Assembly (NCBI GenBank): GCA_002786855.1
Contig: PCUU01000024.1
Coordinates: 93,812 to 157,811 of the forward strand
Reading direction: 5' to 3'
Source of the DNA: Cytophagales bacterium CG12_big_fil_rev_8_21_14_0_65_40_12
GTDB taxonomy: Bacteria; Bacteroidota; Bacteroidia; Cytophagales; Cyclobacteriaceae
Length of the DNA stretch: 64,000 bases
The notes below the pieces were generated by a model. It was given only the letters and a program-made list of their open reading frames with translations, did no database searches and had not been told where the DNA came from. A program made the translations under genes and the position numbers. Of the stretch, positions 9,561 to 19,763 are shown piece after piece. Position 1 is the first letter of the stretch, and every line of letters begins with the position of its first letter.

Positions 9561-9590
9561 GCACTGCCGTTTACTGGCCGTGCTTTTTTT
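9561..9590 (+). terminator. rho-independent terminator
   Basis: GCAC-T-GCC (9561-9568) pairs with GGC-C-GTGC (9576-9583) and is followed by seven T residues. It lies just after the YcxB-like gene and before the TTG start of the EamA gene. Confidence 0.8.
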
Positions 9591-9595
9591 GTTTA

Positions 9596-10510
9596 TTGCC
9601 ATCAAAAAAATTGAACACGCGCTCGTACATCGAAGGCATATTGGCCTCATTTCTTTTCGGATGTACGCCAGTGTTTATAAAAAAAGTAAGCGCTAACGCA
9701 TATACAATTGGTGTCGTGCGATTGGCCATTGCTTCAATCTTAGTCTACTTTCTATTTGTTGGCTACAAAAGACTTAAAGGTTTAAATAAAAAGGATTGGA
9801 AATCGCTGGCCGTGATAGGATTGGTTTTTGGACTGCATTGGGTCACCTATTTCACGGCTGTGAAAACAGCAACTCCTTCGCTTGCAATTTTAGGCGTTTC
9901 CTCCTTCGGTATTTATCTGCTTCTTTTTGATTGGTTGATTCATAAGAAAAAACCCACCGCATTCAATTGGGCAATGATAGCATTGGCGGTCTGTGGAATT
10001 CTATTGATCGTACCAGAATTTACGCTCGGTAATAACTACACCTTGGGCCTTTTAATCGCACTTGTGAGCGCCTTTTTCTTTGCAATTTTGCCATTGCTTC
10101 AACAGAAAAATAAGCACATCCATTCTTATACAAGAGCATGGGGTCAATACAGTTTTGCGCTTATCTTCTTTACCTTTTTCATTTCAGAAACTGAATGGAA
10201 TTTGTCTCCATCAGATTGGGGATATTTGGGGATTTTAGCCATTCTATGCACGCTTGGGGCGCATACACTTTGGTTGCGCGCCACTACAAATTTGCCCAAC
10301 ACCTCATCAGGTTTGATCTACTATTTGAGTATTCCCGTTGCCATGATTGTCAGCTATTTCTTTCTGGACGAAGCAATGCCCGCTCAAAAAATTCTTGGAG
10401 CTGTTTTAATCGTTATGTCCAATGTAATTGGCGTGGGACGACAAATCCTTAGAAACCAAATTGCAAAAAGAGACTTGAGTAATTCAGAGATCAAAATAAA
10501 TCAAGGATGA
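9596..10510 (+). CDS. EamA/DMT family exporter
   Basis: The 304-residue inner-membrane protein has about ten hydrophobic segments arranged as two EamA repeats (about residues 10-140 and 148-285). It is a drug/metabolite-type transporter with unknown substrate. The first repeat starts SYIEGILASFLFGCTPVFIKK and the second ends with LDEAMPAQKILGAVLIVMSNVIG, both typical. The open frame begins with TTG at 9596, immediately after the terminator; a TTG five codons downstream is an alternative. No ATG lies before the first membrane segment. Confidence 0.85.
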   Translation: MPSKKLNTRSYIEGILASFLFGCTPVFIKKVSANAYTIGVVRLAIASILVYFLFVGYKRLKGLNKKDWKSLAVIGLVFGLHWVTYFTAVKTATPSLAILGVSSFGIYLLLFDWLIHKKKPTAFNWAMIALAVCGILLIVPEFTLGNNYTLGLLIALVSAFFFAILPLLQQKNKHIHSYTRAWGQYSFALIFFTFFISETEWNLSPSDWGYLGILAILCTLGAHTLWLRATTNLPNTSSGLIYYLSIPVAMIVSYFFLDEAMPAQKILGAVLIVMSNVIGVGRQILRNQIAKRDLSNSEIKINQG

Positions 10511-10703
10511 CCTCGGCATTTTCTTTGATTCGCTAAGCCGTTGAGACTCGCCTTACTTTTTCAAGTTTTGTAATGGGATGGATCAACACGACAATCAATA
10601 CTCAATCAATTCTATAGTTTGATCTACAACGTTTTGATTAATAACTCCTGAAAACAGGCCATTCTCAATAATCAAATATTGAAGAAGGTATAAATTTCGC
10701 GGC

Positions 10704-10746
10704 TGTAATCGCAAAATTTATAATATATTTGCGATTGTAATCGCAA
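10704..10746 (+). promoter_or_regulatory. promoter with repeated palindromic operator
   Basis: The 11-mer TGTAATCGCAA occurs at 10704-10714 and again at 10736-10746, 32 bp apart (about three helical turns). The second copy forms a perfect palindrome, TGCGATT-GT-AATCGCA (10730-10745). A TATAAT-like element (10719-10724) lies between them. The ATG of the DUF4143 gene is five bases downstream. This looks like a dimer-binding operator, possibly autoregulatory; that is inference. Confidence 0.55.
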
Positions 10747-10750
10747 TTTT

Positions 10751-11875
10751 ATGATCAATCGCGCCCTTTCCATCCTGATCAATCAACGGGTAAATGATAA
10801 AAAAGTAATTATTCTACTTGGCCCAAGGCAAGTAGGTAAAACTACTTTATTAAGGCATAATTTCTCAACTGAGCGTACGCTATGGCTCAATGGTGATGAT
10901 GCGGATACGAGAAATCAACTTTCCAATCAATCAACAACCTGGATTAAACAGCTTGTTGCAGGTCATGACAGGATCATCATTGATGAAGCACAGCGCATTG
11001 AAAATATCGGCATTACCCTTAAAATCATTCATGATAATATTCCTGAAATCAAGGTAATCGCAACAGGTTCATCCTCTTTTGAATTGGCTAATCAAATCAA
11101 CGAACCGCTTACCGGACGTAAATGGGAATTTAAACTTTGGCCATTGAGTATTGGTGAAATGATAAAGCACCATTCCCTTTTAGAAGAAAGCCGTCTTTTA
11201 GAGCACCGATTGGTCTATGGCTGGTATCCTGATGTGATCAACAACCCTGGACATGAAAAAGAAATCTTGAATACACTTTCAGACAGTTATCTCTATAAGG
11301 ATATTTTAACTTGGGAGAACATCAAGAAGCCACAGAAATTGGAAATGCTGGTTCAGGCCTTGGCATTTCAAATCGGCCAAGAAGTTTCATACCACGAATT
11401 AGGACAAACAACAGGTCTGGATAATGAAACCGTGGAAAAGTACATTTCATTGCTTGAAAAGGCATTTATAGTTTTTAGGCTTCCATCGTTGAGCCGAAAC
11501 CTTCGCAATGAATTAAAGAAGAGCAGAAAGATTTATTTCTGTGATGTAGGTATTCGTAATGCAGTGATCAAAAACTGGAATCCAATAAGTTTAAGGCAAG
11601 ATGTTGGCGCTCTTTGGGAAAACTTTTTGATTGTCGAACGACTTAAATACAAGGCCTACAATTCCGTTTTCTCAAATGATTACTTCTGGAGAACCCATGC
11701 CCAACAGGAAATAGATTTTATTGAAGAATACAACGGCACGCTCCATGCCTTCGAATTCAAATGGAATGAAAAGAAAAAAGGAAGTTTCAGCAAATCATTT
11801 ACACAAGCATACCCAAATCATGAATTGCTTACTGTCAATCGAAAGAACTACTTGGAATTCATTCAGAAGCCTTAG
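10751..11875 (+). CDS. AAA ATPase with DUF4143 C-terminal domain
   Basis: The 374-residue protein has an N-terminal AAA_14 domain with Walker A GPRQVGKTT (about residues 24-32) and Walker B RIIIDEAQRI (about 76-85), plus sensor ATGSSSFEL. A C-terminal DUF4143 domain (about 180-340) resembles a winged helix followed by a restriction-endonuclease-like fold, seen in EIDFIEEYNG...FEFKWN. Genes of this type are usually solitary accessory genes of unknown role and are often strain-variable. It is preceded by a palindromic promoter and follows a 240-bp intergenic region. Confidence 0.85.
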   Translation: MINRALSILINQRVNDKKVIILLGPRQVGKTTLLRHNFSTERTLWLNGDDADTRNQLSNQSTTWIKQLVAGHDRIIIDEAQRIENIGITLKIIHDNIPEIKVIATGSSSFELANQINEPLTGRKWEFKLWPLSIGEMIKHHSLLEESRLLEHRLVYGWYPDVINNPGHEKEILNTLSDSYLYKDILTWENIKKPQKLEMLVQALAFQIGQEVSYHELGQTTGLDNETVEKYISLLEKAFIVFRLPSLSRNLRNELKKSRKIYFCDVGIRNAVIKNWNPISLRQDVGALWENFLIVERLKYKAYNSVFSNDYFWRTHAQQEIDFIEEYNGTLHAFEFKWNEKKKGSFSKSFTQAYPNHELLTVNRKNYLEFIQKP

Positions 11876-11915
11876 AGCCTACATATTCCCCATATTTTTT
11901 TAAGATCAATTTTCA

Positions 11916-11951
11916 TATTTGTAGATTTTGATTATGTTTGTTCTACAAATA
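11916..11951 (+). promoter_or_regulatory. inverted repeat upstream of padR, candidate operator
   Basis: TATTTGTAGA (11916-11925) is the reverse complement, base for base, of TCTACAAATA (11942-11951). The ATG of the PadR-type regulator is 14 bp further on. Position and symmetry fit a PadR autoregulatory site. Confidence 0.5.
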
Positions 11952-11964
11952 CGAATCTTGATTT

Positions 11965-12312
11965 ATGAAAGGAACGCAATTAGGTGAATTTGAAGAGCTC
12001 GTACTGCTGGTAGTTGGCGTATTATTTCCAGAAGCCTACGGCCTAAGCATTCGAGAAGAAATCATCAATCAAACTAAACGAAGTGTAGCCATTGGGGCTG
12101 TACATTCCGCATTAAGCAGACTAGAAGAAAAGGGCTTTTTGCAATCGGATTTGGCAGAAGGCACCCATGAACGTGGTGGTCGCAGAAAACGCATCTTTTC
12201 CATCACGGCAAGCGGCAAACGCGCACTTGAAAAGAATCACGAAATGCGGAACTCATTGTTCAATCAAATTCCAGAAATGGCGCTTAAAACAATAAAGCTA
12301 AGTGGCTATTAA
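11965..12312 (+). CDS. PadR family transcriptional regulator
   Basis: The 115-residue protein has the PadR winged helix: GEFEELVLLVVGVL, then AYGLSIREEI, then VHSALSRLEEKGFL, and the RRKRIFSITASGKRAL wing. It represses its own operon until a ligand or envelope stress relieves it (family knowledge). Its last 11 bp overlap the GTG start of an FtsX-type permease, so the two are translationally linked. The inverted repeat at 11916-11951 may be its operator. Confidence 0.9.
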   Translation: MKGTQLGEFEELVLLVVGVLFPEAYGLSIREEIINQTKRSVAIGAVHSALSRLEEKGFLQSDLAEGTHERGGRRKRIFSITASGKRALEKNHEMRNSLFNQIPEMALKTIKLSGY

Positions 12313-14950
12313 AACCCCATATTCACCTCCAAAAACTGCCGTCAAGCTGCTTTCGCTTATATGCAAAAGAAGCCTCTTTGAAGAGATTGAAGGTGATTTA
12401 TATGAATACTATCAAGCCGAAAGAGAAGAAAAATCTAAGCTAAAATCGGACCTCAATTATTGGTACCATATGCTGAATTTTCTTCGCCCCTTCGCACTCA
12501 AAAAATTTGGTCAAAACTCAAACGCAATCATCATGTACAGAAGTTATTTGAAATTTGCTTGGCGTGGAATGCTCCGCCAAAAATTGCAAACAAGCTTTCA
12601 TTTACTGGGCCTAATTGTAGCCTTTAGCATTTGTGGCTTCATTTATCTGCACCTAAAATTCGAACGTTCCTTCGATTCATTTTTTGATAATTCGGAGGAT
12701 ATCTACCGAGTGGCCTGGATGAGCGACAACCCTCAAACCAGAACTCCTCATCCTATGGCTCAGGCTTTGGTGAATGACTTTCCAGAAGTGATCGATGCGG
12801 TTAGTCTATCTCCTATTTATGGTCCGGGTCTCACCAAAACAACCATTCCGCTTAAAAATGAAAAAAAGAACATCGCCTTCAATGAGCCTAATGGCTATTT
12901 CGTAGACAGTACATTTTTTGATGTCTTCAGCTTTAAAGTGATTGCCGGAAATGCCGATAAAGCATTAAGAGAACCATATGCCATCATTCTATCACAATCT
13001 ACTGCTGAGCGTTATTTTGGCAATGAAGAAGCCGTAGGTCAAAGATTATCTTTCAGTGGCATGACGGACATGCTTGAAGTTGCCGCGGTAATTGAGGATG
13101 CCCCAGTGAACACCCACTTTCACTACAACTTTTTGATTTCTTATGTCACGCTTAAATCACTTCAATTCAATGACCCTTGGATGTCTTGGGACGATTTTGG
13201 TCATTTCAACTATTTGAAGCTTGCACATAATACCGATGCAAAGCAATTCGAAGCTAAAATCCCTGATTGGGCGTCAAAGTACCTCGACTGGACCCAAGAA
13301 AACCTTACCGCGTTAAAAAATGGTGATCTCAAATTTGAGTTACAACCATTAGAGGACATTCACCTTCATTCTAATATCCGATGGGAGTTAGAAAACAACG
13401 GAAGCGCAAGTTATCTGCTTATTTATGGCCTCAGTGCTTTGTTTATCCTCCTTATTTCAATCATCAATTTTGTGAATTTGAATACCGCAAAAGCAGCACA
13501 GCGATTGAAAGAAGTAGGTGTAAAGAAGACATTAGGAGCGTACAAATCGCAAGTGTTTTCTCAATTTACCTTCGAAGCCTTATTGACCACTTTTCTGGCA
13601 CTCGGACTTTCATTCTTAGCAATGTTCCTTTTCGAAAACTCATTTAATCAGTTGGTCAATGGCCATATAGACGTGTCTGATTTATTTCAGGCTGATTTGA
13701 TTGTGTTTCTAATCTCAGTCTCGGTGATCACAGCTTTTCTTTCAGCTATTTATCCTTCCCTCTATTTGAATTCTTTTGAAGCAGGTCAAATCTTAAAAGG
13801 CTTAAAATTGAGCAAATTAGGTGGCGCGAATATTCGAAATGGGCTTTTAACAGTCCAGCTTATTGCGGCCATTGTAATGATCAGCGGAAGTATCGTCATC
13901 AAAAATCAGATTACTTTTTTAAAGGAAAAGGATCTAGGTTTTAAGCAAGACAACCTATTGGTTGTAGATATTGACGGATGGGATCCCAATACTCTATTGA
14001 TCAAAAATAAAATGCTTAAGAACTCCAGCATTTCCGAAATCGCTGCGGTTTCAAATATTCCAGGCGGACAGTTCAACCAACACCCTCTTTATCTTGAAAA
14101 CAATCCTTCAACGACCATTGATGCCTCAGAAATGTTTGTCGATGATGATGTAGCCGCTGTTTTAGCCCTAAAACTTGCGGCAGGCCGAATGCTAAATAAA
14201 GCGTTTTCTGCTGATTCTGCCGGAACTTCATTTGTGTTGAATCAATCAGCTATCGAAGCGCTCAATGTCCAGAACCCCATCGGAAAAACCCTTGTTTGGG
14301 TGGACAATGAGAACTTAGTAAAAGGCGTAATAGTCGGAGTTGTTGAGGACTTTCATTACAGATCATTGCATGAGCCAATCAGGCCAATGATCATGGCCAT
14401 GCAGCCGAACAACTTAAACTATGCATTGATCAAGGTAAGCCCAAATGATCTGAGCAAAACCATTGCTCAAATTGAAACGGACTATAAAGAACTATTTCCT
14501 GATTCAGAATTCCACTATCAGTTTTTAGACGATGAAATAGCTTCGCTTTATCAAGAAGAATCCCGGACTTTAACGCTTGTTACTTTACTCTCAGGCATCT
14601 CAATTCTCTTGGCTTGTGGAGGCCTCTTCGGCATCATTTCTATCGTGATCAGACAAAGGGTAAAGGAGATCAGTATTCGGAAAATAATGGGCGCATCGGC
14701 AGCTCAAATATTATGGCTGATGAATTTAAAATATTTGCTCATCGCTGGCTTGGCTATTCTTGTAGCAGTACCTCTTTCTATCTTCTTTATGAAAGATTGG
14801 TTGGGCAATTTCACTTACCAAATTGGCATTAGTCCAGTGGCTTATATCATAACGGCTGTTGGCGTAATCGTATTGATCGGGCTGACCATTAGTATGATTT
14901 CGATGAAAACCGTAAAGAGTAATCCAGCTAAAGCGCTGAGGGCGGAATAG
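12302..14950 (+). CDS. FtsX-like ABC transporter permease with PadR-associated prefix domain
   Basis: The 882-residue protein starts with a cytoplasmic prefix (about residues 1-80, containing CKRSLFEEIEGDLYEYY), the permease prefix domain typical of permeases encoded beside PadR regulators. Two MacB/FtsX units follow: a transmembrane helix near residue 96 with periplasmic MacB_PCD domain and an FtsX three-helix core (about 365-490), then a second periplasmic domain and core (about 755-880). It should act in lipoprotein or peptide export, or mechanotransmission, with a separate ATPase; none is encoded nearby. The GTG start at 12302 overlaps padR. Confidence 0.88.
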   Translation: MAIKTPYSPPKTAVKLLSLICKRSLFEEIEGDLYEYYQAEREEKSKLKSDLNYWYHMLNFLRPFALKKFGQNSNAIIMYRSYLKFAWRGMLRQKLQTSFHLLGLIVAFSICGFIYLHLKFERSFDSFFDNSEDIYRVAWMSDNPQTRTPHPMAQALVNDFPEVIDAVSLSPIYGPGLTKTTIPLKNEKKNIAFNEPNGYFVDSTFFDVFSFKVIAGNADKALREPYAIILSQSTAERYFGNEEAVGQRLSFSGMTDMLEVAAVIEDAPVNTHFHYNFLISYVTLKSLQFNDPWMSWDDFGHFNYLKLAHNTDAKQFEAKIPDWASKYLDWTQENLTALKNGDLKFELQPLEDIHLHSNIRWELENNGSASYLLIYGLSALFILLISIINFVNLNTAKAAQRLKEVGVKKTLGAYKSQVFSQFTFEALLTTFLALGLSFLAMFLFENSFNQLVNGHIDVSDLFQADLIVFLISVSVITAFLSAIYPSLYLNSFEAGQILKGLKLSKLGGANIRNGLLTVQLIAAIVMISGSIVIKNQITFLKEKDLGFKQDNLLVVDIDGWDPNTLLIKNKMLKNSSISEIAAVSNIPGGQFNQHPLYLENNPSTTIDASEMFVDDDVAAVLALKLAAGRMLNKAFSADSAGTSFVLNQSAIEALNVQNPIGKTLVWVDNENLVKGVIVGVVEDFHYRSLHEPIRPMIMAMQPNNLNYALIKVSPNDLSKTIAQIETDYKELFPDSEFHYQFLDDEIASLYQEESRTLTLVTLLSGISILLACGGLFGIISIVIRQRVKEISIRKIMGASAAQILWLMNLKYLLIAGLAILVAVPLSIFFMKDWLGNFTYQIGISPVAYIITAVGVIVLIGLTISMISMKTVKSNPAKALRAE

Positions 14951-14959
14951 GTTCTAAAT

Positions 14960-15120
14960 CCCCCTCTGGCCTAGGCCACTTCGCTTTGCCGCAGCTACGC
15001 GAAGGCAAGATGGAGGACAGCGGAAGAGGTAAAATAAAAGTATATCAAGCTAAATTAACTACAGCTGTAATTATCCCCCGATGCGCGTATGCTAAAGCTT
15101 TAGCGCAAGCATGGCGGGGG
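14960..15120. repeat. extragenic palindromic elements between convergent genes
   Basis: Two structured elements fill the gap between the FtsX permease and uvrA. The first (14960-15030) includes the perfect 12-mer palindrome TGGCCTAGGCCA (14967-14978), CTTCGC/GCGAAG (14979-14984 with 14999-15004) and outer CCTCT/AGAGG arms. The second (15075-15120) is an imperfect 46-bp palindrome with CCCCCG ends and a GCTAAAGCTTTAGC core. Both are G+C richer than the surroundings, like REP elements, and could act as bidirectional terminators. Confidence 0.6.
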
Positions 15121-15173
15121 CAGGGGGTGGAACAATAAATTTCTGTGGTGGTAACCTGTATAATAATAGACTA

Positions 15174-17990
15174 TCAAGAAATCACCTCAGCCAAATACTT
15201 CGCGGTGTGGTTGTCTTTCAACTTTACCATGTCCTCAGGGGTACCCGTAAAAGTGACTTTACCGCCTTTGTGGCCTCCTTCAGGGCCAAGGTCAATGATC
15301 CAGTCTGCTAGCTTAATTACTTCGGTATTATGCTCAATAATGATCACCGAGTTGCCTTGTTCAATCAAGGCGTTAATGGCCTTCATCAACTTGCTGATAT
15401 CATGAAAATGCAAGCCAGTAGTAGGCTCATCAAAAATGAAAAGGATATGCTCTTGATTATTTGATTTACCTTTTCCTAAATAGAAAGCCAACTTCACCCT
15501 TTGTGCCTCGCCTCCACTCAACGAGTTTGAGGATTGACCTAAACGGATATAACCCAAGCCAACTTCTTGCAACGGTTTCAGTTTGTTGTAAACCGATTTT
15601 TCGTTTTTGAAGAAAATCATCGCATCGTCAATCGTCATTTCAAGCACATCAGAAATGTGTTTGTCGTTATAAGTGACTTCTAAAATCTCTTGTTTAAAAC
15701 GTTGTCCTTTGCAGCTTTCGCAGGTCAATTGAATGTCGGCCATGAACTGCATTTCAATCTTCACCACTCCTTCTCCTTGGCAAGTTTCGCAACGCCCACC
15801 TTCCACATTGAAAGAGAAGAAAGCTGGTTTGTATCCTCTTTGGCTAGAAAGCGGTTGGCTAGAATACAAATTTCGAATGGCATCATAAGCCTTCACATAG
15901 GTAACTGGGTTGGAGCGCGATGATTTTCCAATTGGGTTTTGATCGACAAATTCGATTTGGGTTACCTTTTTAGTATCGCCCTCCAAAGCATCCATTTTAC
16001 CTGTTTGATCCCCGACCGTTCCCAGCATTTTGCCTAACGAAGGATAAAGAATTTTCTTGATCAAAGTCGATTTTCCAGATCCGCTGACTCCTGTAATCAC
16101 CGTCAAAATATCCAAAGGAATATCGACATTGATATTTTGAAGGTTGTTTTCTCTTGCTCCGACTACCTTTAAGCTATCTCTCCATTTTCTTCTTTGGGCT
16201 GGAATTGGGAGTTTATCTCGGCCGCTTAAGTAGTTTGCCGTATGCGAAGTCCCTGTTGCAATTAATTCTGCAATAGTCCCCTGAAACACCAACTCACCAC
16301 CGCGAGTACCCGCATCGGGACCGATATCTATGATTTGATCAGCAGCGTCCATTACTTTTTCCTCATGCTCAACCACTACAACGGTATTGCCCAAATCTCG
16401 AAGTGTAAGTAATACCGAAATCAGTCGATCTGTGTCTCTTGGGTGCAAACCAATGCTCGGTTCGTCAAGGATGTACATGGAACCGACCAAGGCACTGCCT
16501 AAAGAGGTCGCCAATTTAATTCGCTGATATTCTCCGCCAGAAAGTGTGCTTGTCAATCGGTTTAAAGTCAAATAGCCTAAGCCCACTCGTTCGAGGTATT
16601 CCAATCGATTCTCAATTTCGCGAAGCAATCTTCTGGCTACTTTTTCATCATGAACAGAAAGCTTGAGCCCTTTGAAAAAAGCAGCTGAATTTTCTACAGG
16701 CATTAAAACAATATCCGAGATGCTCTTGCCTTCTATTTTGACATAGGAAGCATCTTTTCGCAGCCTTGTTCCTTTGCATTCCGGACAGTCAGTTCTTCCG
16801 CGATAGCGAGAAAGCATTACTCTGTATTGAATTTTATGCGATTTCGCCTCTAGGTGATCGAAGAATTTATTGAGCCCTTTAAAGTATTTATTTCCTGTCC
16901 AAAGCAGTTCTTTTTCCTTTTCATTCAATTCGGAATACGTTCTGTGAATTGGAAAATCGAATTCGATGCCATGCTTGAGCAAAGGCTGCAACCATAAATT
17001 CATGGTCTCGCTGCGCCAAGGAGCAATCGCTCCCTCAAAAACAGACAGTGATTTATCTGGAATGACGAGGTCAGGATCAATCCCTAACACTTTTCCAAAA
17101 CCTTCGCAACGCTTACAAGCGCCAAAAGGATTGTTGAAAGTAAATAGATTCACGGATGGCTCTTCAAACAAAATCCCATCCGCCTCAAAGCGATCCGAAA
17201 AAGTCATCCTCCCTTCGCCAGGAAATTCTATGATACAATCTCCTTGACCTTCAAAAAGCGCAGTTTGCACAGAGTCAGAGAATCTAAATTGAGTGTCTTC
17301 GTTATGAGCAACGACTCCTCTATCAATCAAGATTTCTAAATCAGTGGAGAGAATATTTTTCTCATTTTGAAGAAGGTCTTCTATAAAAAATGGTTCGCCT
17401 TTGGCTAAAACCCGTGTATACCCTTTTTGGAGTAAAAGATTAAGCTCTTCTGCCAAGCCCCTTTCTTCCTTTTCGATCAAAGGACAAAGGATCATCACCT
17501 TTGTTCCTTCGGCCTTGGCCATTAAAAACTCAACAATACTGGTAACGCTATCTCGGCTGACTTCCTGCCCACTAACTGGACTGTAGGTTTTGCCAACTCT
17601 AGCAAAAAGCAGTTTCAAATAATCGTAAATCTCTGTGGTAGTACCTACCGTAGAGCGTGGATTCCGAGTATTTACCTTTTGTTCGATGGCTATGGCAGGA
17701 GAAACTCCCTTGATATAATCCACTTCAGGCTTTTCCATTCGGCCTAAAAACTGGCGGGCATAAGAACTCAAACTTTCAACGTACATCCGTTGACCTTCAG
17801 CAAAGAGCGTATCAAAAGCCAAAGAAGATTTTCCCGAGCCCGAAAGGCCCGTTACCACCACCAATTTATTTCTTGGGATGGCGACATTCACGCTTTTAAG
17901 GTTATTTACCCTTGCTCCCTTAATGATAATGAACTCTTTAGGATCAAGTTCATCAATAGGGGTGGCAGCGACTAAAGTTGTTGAATTCAT
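15174..17990 (-). CDS. uvrA: excinuclease ABC subunit A
   Basis: The 938-residue DNA damage sensor of nucleotide excision repair forms a dimer that loads UvrB. There are two ABC ATPase halves: Walker [10 protein letters not shown] near residue 47 and GVSGSGKST near residue 640, with signature [12 protein letters not shown] and [12 protein letters not shown]. Zinc modules are CPECKGTR and CETCQGEG...CESCKGQR. The frame is open upstream to 18113, but the ATG at 17990 is chosen because the extra 41 residues are unlike the family and the usual start lies just before [19 protein letters not shown]. Confidence 0.96.
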   Translation of the reverse strand: MNSTTLVAATPIDELDPKEFIIIKGARVNNLKSVNVAIPRNKLVVVTGLSGSGKSSLAFDTLFAEGQRMYVESLSSYARQFLGRMEKPEVDYIKGVSPAIAIEQKVNTRNPRSTVGTTTEIYDYLKLLFARVGKTYSPVSGQEVSRDSVTSIVEFLMAKAEGTKVMILCPLIEKEERGLAEELNLLLQKGYTRVLAKGEPFFIEDLLQNEKNILSTDLEILIDRGVVAHNEDTQFRFSDSVQTALFEGQGDCIIEFPGEGRMTFSDRFEADGILFEEPSVNLFTFNNPFGACKRCEGFGKVLGIDPDLVIPDKSLSVFEGAIAPWRSETMNLWLQPLLKHGIEFDFPIHRTYSELNEKEKELLWTGNKYFKGLNKFFDHLEAKSHKIQYRVMLSRYRGRTDCPECKGTRLRKDASYVKIEGKSISDIVLMPVENSAAFFKGLKLSVHDEKVARRLLREIENRLEYLERVGLGYLTLNRLTSTLSGGEYQRIKLATSLGSALVGSMYILDEPSIGLHPRDTDRLISVLLTLRDLGNTVVVVEHEEKVMDAADQIIDIGPDAGTRGGELVFQGTIAELIATGTSHTANYLSGRDKLPIPAQRRKWRDSLKVVGARENNLQNINVDIPLDILTVITGVSGSGKSTLIKKILYPSLGKMLGTVGDQTGKMDALEGDTKKVTQIEFVDQNPIGKSSRSNPVTYVKAYDAIRNLYSSQPLSSQRGYKPAFFSFNVEGGRCETCQGEGVVKIEMQFMADIQLTCESCKGQRFKQEILEVTYNDKHISDVLEMTIDDAMIFFKNEKSVYNKLKPLQEVGLGYIRLGQSSNSLSGGEAQRVKLAFYLGKGKSNNQEHILFIFDEPTTGLHFHDISKLMKAINALIEQGNSVIIIEHNTEVIKLADWIIDLGPEGGHKGGKVTFTGTPEDMVKLKDNHTAKYLAEVIS

Positions 17991-18265
17991 AAGATTGCAA
18001 AGATAACAGAGCTTACGGCTATTTGTTAATTGAAAAGAAAATCGGGCTTCAGAATTATATTTGCCTCTTTGGCAAGATAGTTGTTGAAAATTTTGAGCAT
18101 TGCTCTTGGGCATCTATTCAGGTTCAGAAATTCAAAATTTACTTGATGAAAATTTGCATTCTTTGATTGAATGAATACTTTTGAGATTGATTCTATTGTT
18201 AAACCGTTCCAAATCTAAACGTTACCATATGTAAAGACCTCTACTTAGACCTAACAAATACTAAC

Positions 18266-18865
18266 ATGAGGAAATACGAAGTAAGCGACAGTCAACTGAT
18301 CTCGCTATACAAAAATGGTAGTGAAGATGCCTTCACAGAATTAGTCACACGTCATAAAAACAAAATCTTTACCACGATCTATATGATTGTGAAAGATCAT
18401 GACTTGGCCGAAGACCTTTTACAAGAAACCTATGTCAAAGTAGTGAATACCGTAAAATCGGGTCGCTATAATGAAGAAGGCAAATTTCTGCCTTGGGTAA
18501 CTAGAATCGCTCACAACCTAGCCATCGACCATTTTAGAAAGGCCAAACGCTACCCTACAATTGTATTGGAAGACGGAAGCAATGTGTTCAACAGTTTGGA
18601 GTTTTCAGAAGATTCTATTGAAGACCGTCAAATAAAAGAAGACACACATACGTTATTGAGGGAGTTGATCCAGGAATTACCTGATAGTCAACGTGAGGTA
18701 CTGATGATGAGACACTATATGCAAATGAGTTTTCAAGAAATTGCCGAAGTAACTGATGTGAGCATCAATACGGCCTTGGGAAGAATGCGCTATGCTCTGA
18801 TCAACCTCAGAAAGAGGATGGACAAACTAAATGTTGCGTATGATAAAAACCTTTACCCAGAATGA
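18266..18865 (+). CDS. ECF RNA polymerase sigma factor
   Basis: The 199-residue sigma-70-family factor has region 2 (AFTELVTRHKNKIFTTIYMI, DLLQETYVKV, LPWVTRIAHNLAIDHFRK) and region 4 (LPDSQREVLMMRHYMQMSFQEIAE, INTALGRMRYALINLRK). It should direct a small regulon. The ATG of an 81-residue protein lies inside its 3' end (35-bp overlap), so that protein is probably a dedicated partner. The 275-bp upstream region contains a TATATTTG element like the Bacteroidota -7 box near 18057, too far away to assign firmly. Confidence 0.9.
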   Translation: MRKYEVSDSQLISLYKNGSEDAFTELVTRHKNKIFTTIYMIVKDHDLAEDLLQETYVKVVNTVKSGRYNEEGKFLPWVTRIAHNLAIDHFRKAKRYPTIVLEDGSNVFNSLEFSEDSIEDRQIKEDTHTLLRELIQELPDSQREVLMMRHYMQMSFQEIAEVTDVSINTALGRMRYALINLRKRMDKLNVAYDKNLYPE

Positions 18866-19076
18866 TCTGATCAGATTCGTCTATCAGGAGACCCACGCAG
18901 AAGAAAATATCGAGATTGAAACTGCAGCTATTTTTGACGAAGAGCTTGCTGATGAATTGAATGCACTTAAAAGAACAATTAGTGCATTGGATTTGGTTGA
19001 AAGAACACCTTCTTTCAAATCAATCGATAAAATACTGAGTTACTCTAAATCCTATGACCTACATTCTTCGAAATAG
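18831..19076 (+). CDS. small protein co-translated with sigma factor
   Basis: The 81-residue product is acidic, soluble and mostly helical by appearance, with no membrane segment and no zinc motif. It is therefore not a classical membrane anti-sigma factor. The 35-bp overlap with the sigma factor gene suggests coupled translation and a cytoplasmic partner role, possibly an anti-sigma or stabilising protein. No family is recognised. Confidence 0.65.
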   Translation: MLRMIKTFTQNDLIRFVYQETHAEENIEIETAAIFDEELADELNALKRTISALDLVERTPSFKSIDKILSYSKSYDLHSSK

Positions 19077-19090
19077 CCTAATTTAGGGGC

Positions 19091-19744
19091 ATGACGAGAA
19101 AGCAGAGATACGAGGCTTTTATAGACTACTTCAGTAACCATCAACCTCAAGCGGAAACGGAATTGGCTTATGGCAATCCGTTCGAACTTTTGGTGGCGGT
19201 GGTTTTAAGTGCGCAATGCACTGACAAGCGCATCAATATGGTGACACCAAAGCTATTTCAGGATTTTCCAAGTCCTGAGCACTTGGCGGCCACTACATTC
19301 GATGAGCTGTTTCCCTATATCCGAACGGTTTCTTACCCTAACAATAAAACCAAACACCTGATTGGTTTAGGTAAAATGTTGGTGGAAGATTTCGGCTCCG
19401 AAATTCCCAGTACCATTGAAGAACTCCAAAAACTTCCTGGAGTAGGTCGAAAAACTGCCAATGTAATTACATCGGTAGTTTGGAATCAGCCGAGTATGGC
19501 TGTAGACACACATGTTTTCCGCGTTTCTAAACGACTAGGGCTTGTAAATCAAAACGCCTCTACTCCACTTGCTGTGGAGAAGCAATTGGTAAAGCACCTT
19601 CCTGAAAAAGTAATTCCTGTGGCCCATCATTGGCTGATTTTACACGGCCGTTATACTTGTGTTGCCCGATCGCCTAAATGTGATTCATGCGAACTGACTT
19701 CTTTTTGTCGATATTTCGAAAAAAAGGAGGGAATTGCTCGTTAA
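19091..19744 (+). CDS. nth: endonuclease III
   Basis: The 217-residue DNA glycosylase/AP lyase removes oxidised pyrimidines in base excision repair. The helix-hairpin-helix LPGVGRKTAN contains catalytic Lys121, and AVDTHVFR contains catalytic Asp139. A [4Fe-4S] cluster is bound by Cys190, Cys197, Cys200 and Cys206, with the standard C-x6-C-x2-C-x5-C spacing. Length is typical and all key residues are present. Confidence 0.96.
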   Translation: MTRKQRYEAFIDYFSNHQPQAETELAYGNPFELLVAVVLSAQCTDKRINMVTPKLFQDFPSPEHLAATTFDELFPYIRTVSYPNNKTKHLIGLGKMLVEDFGSEIPSTIEELQKLPGVGRKTANVITSVVWNQPSMAVDTHVFRVSKRLGLVNQNASTPLAVEKQLVKHLPEKVIPVAHHWLILHGRYTCVARSPKCDSCELTSFCRYFEKKEGIAR

Positions 19745-19763
19745 GGTGTATCAGACTTAGCAT

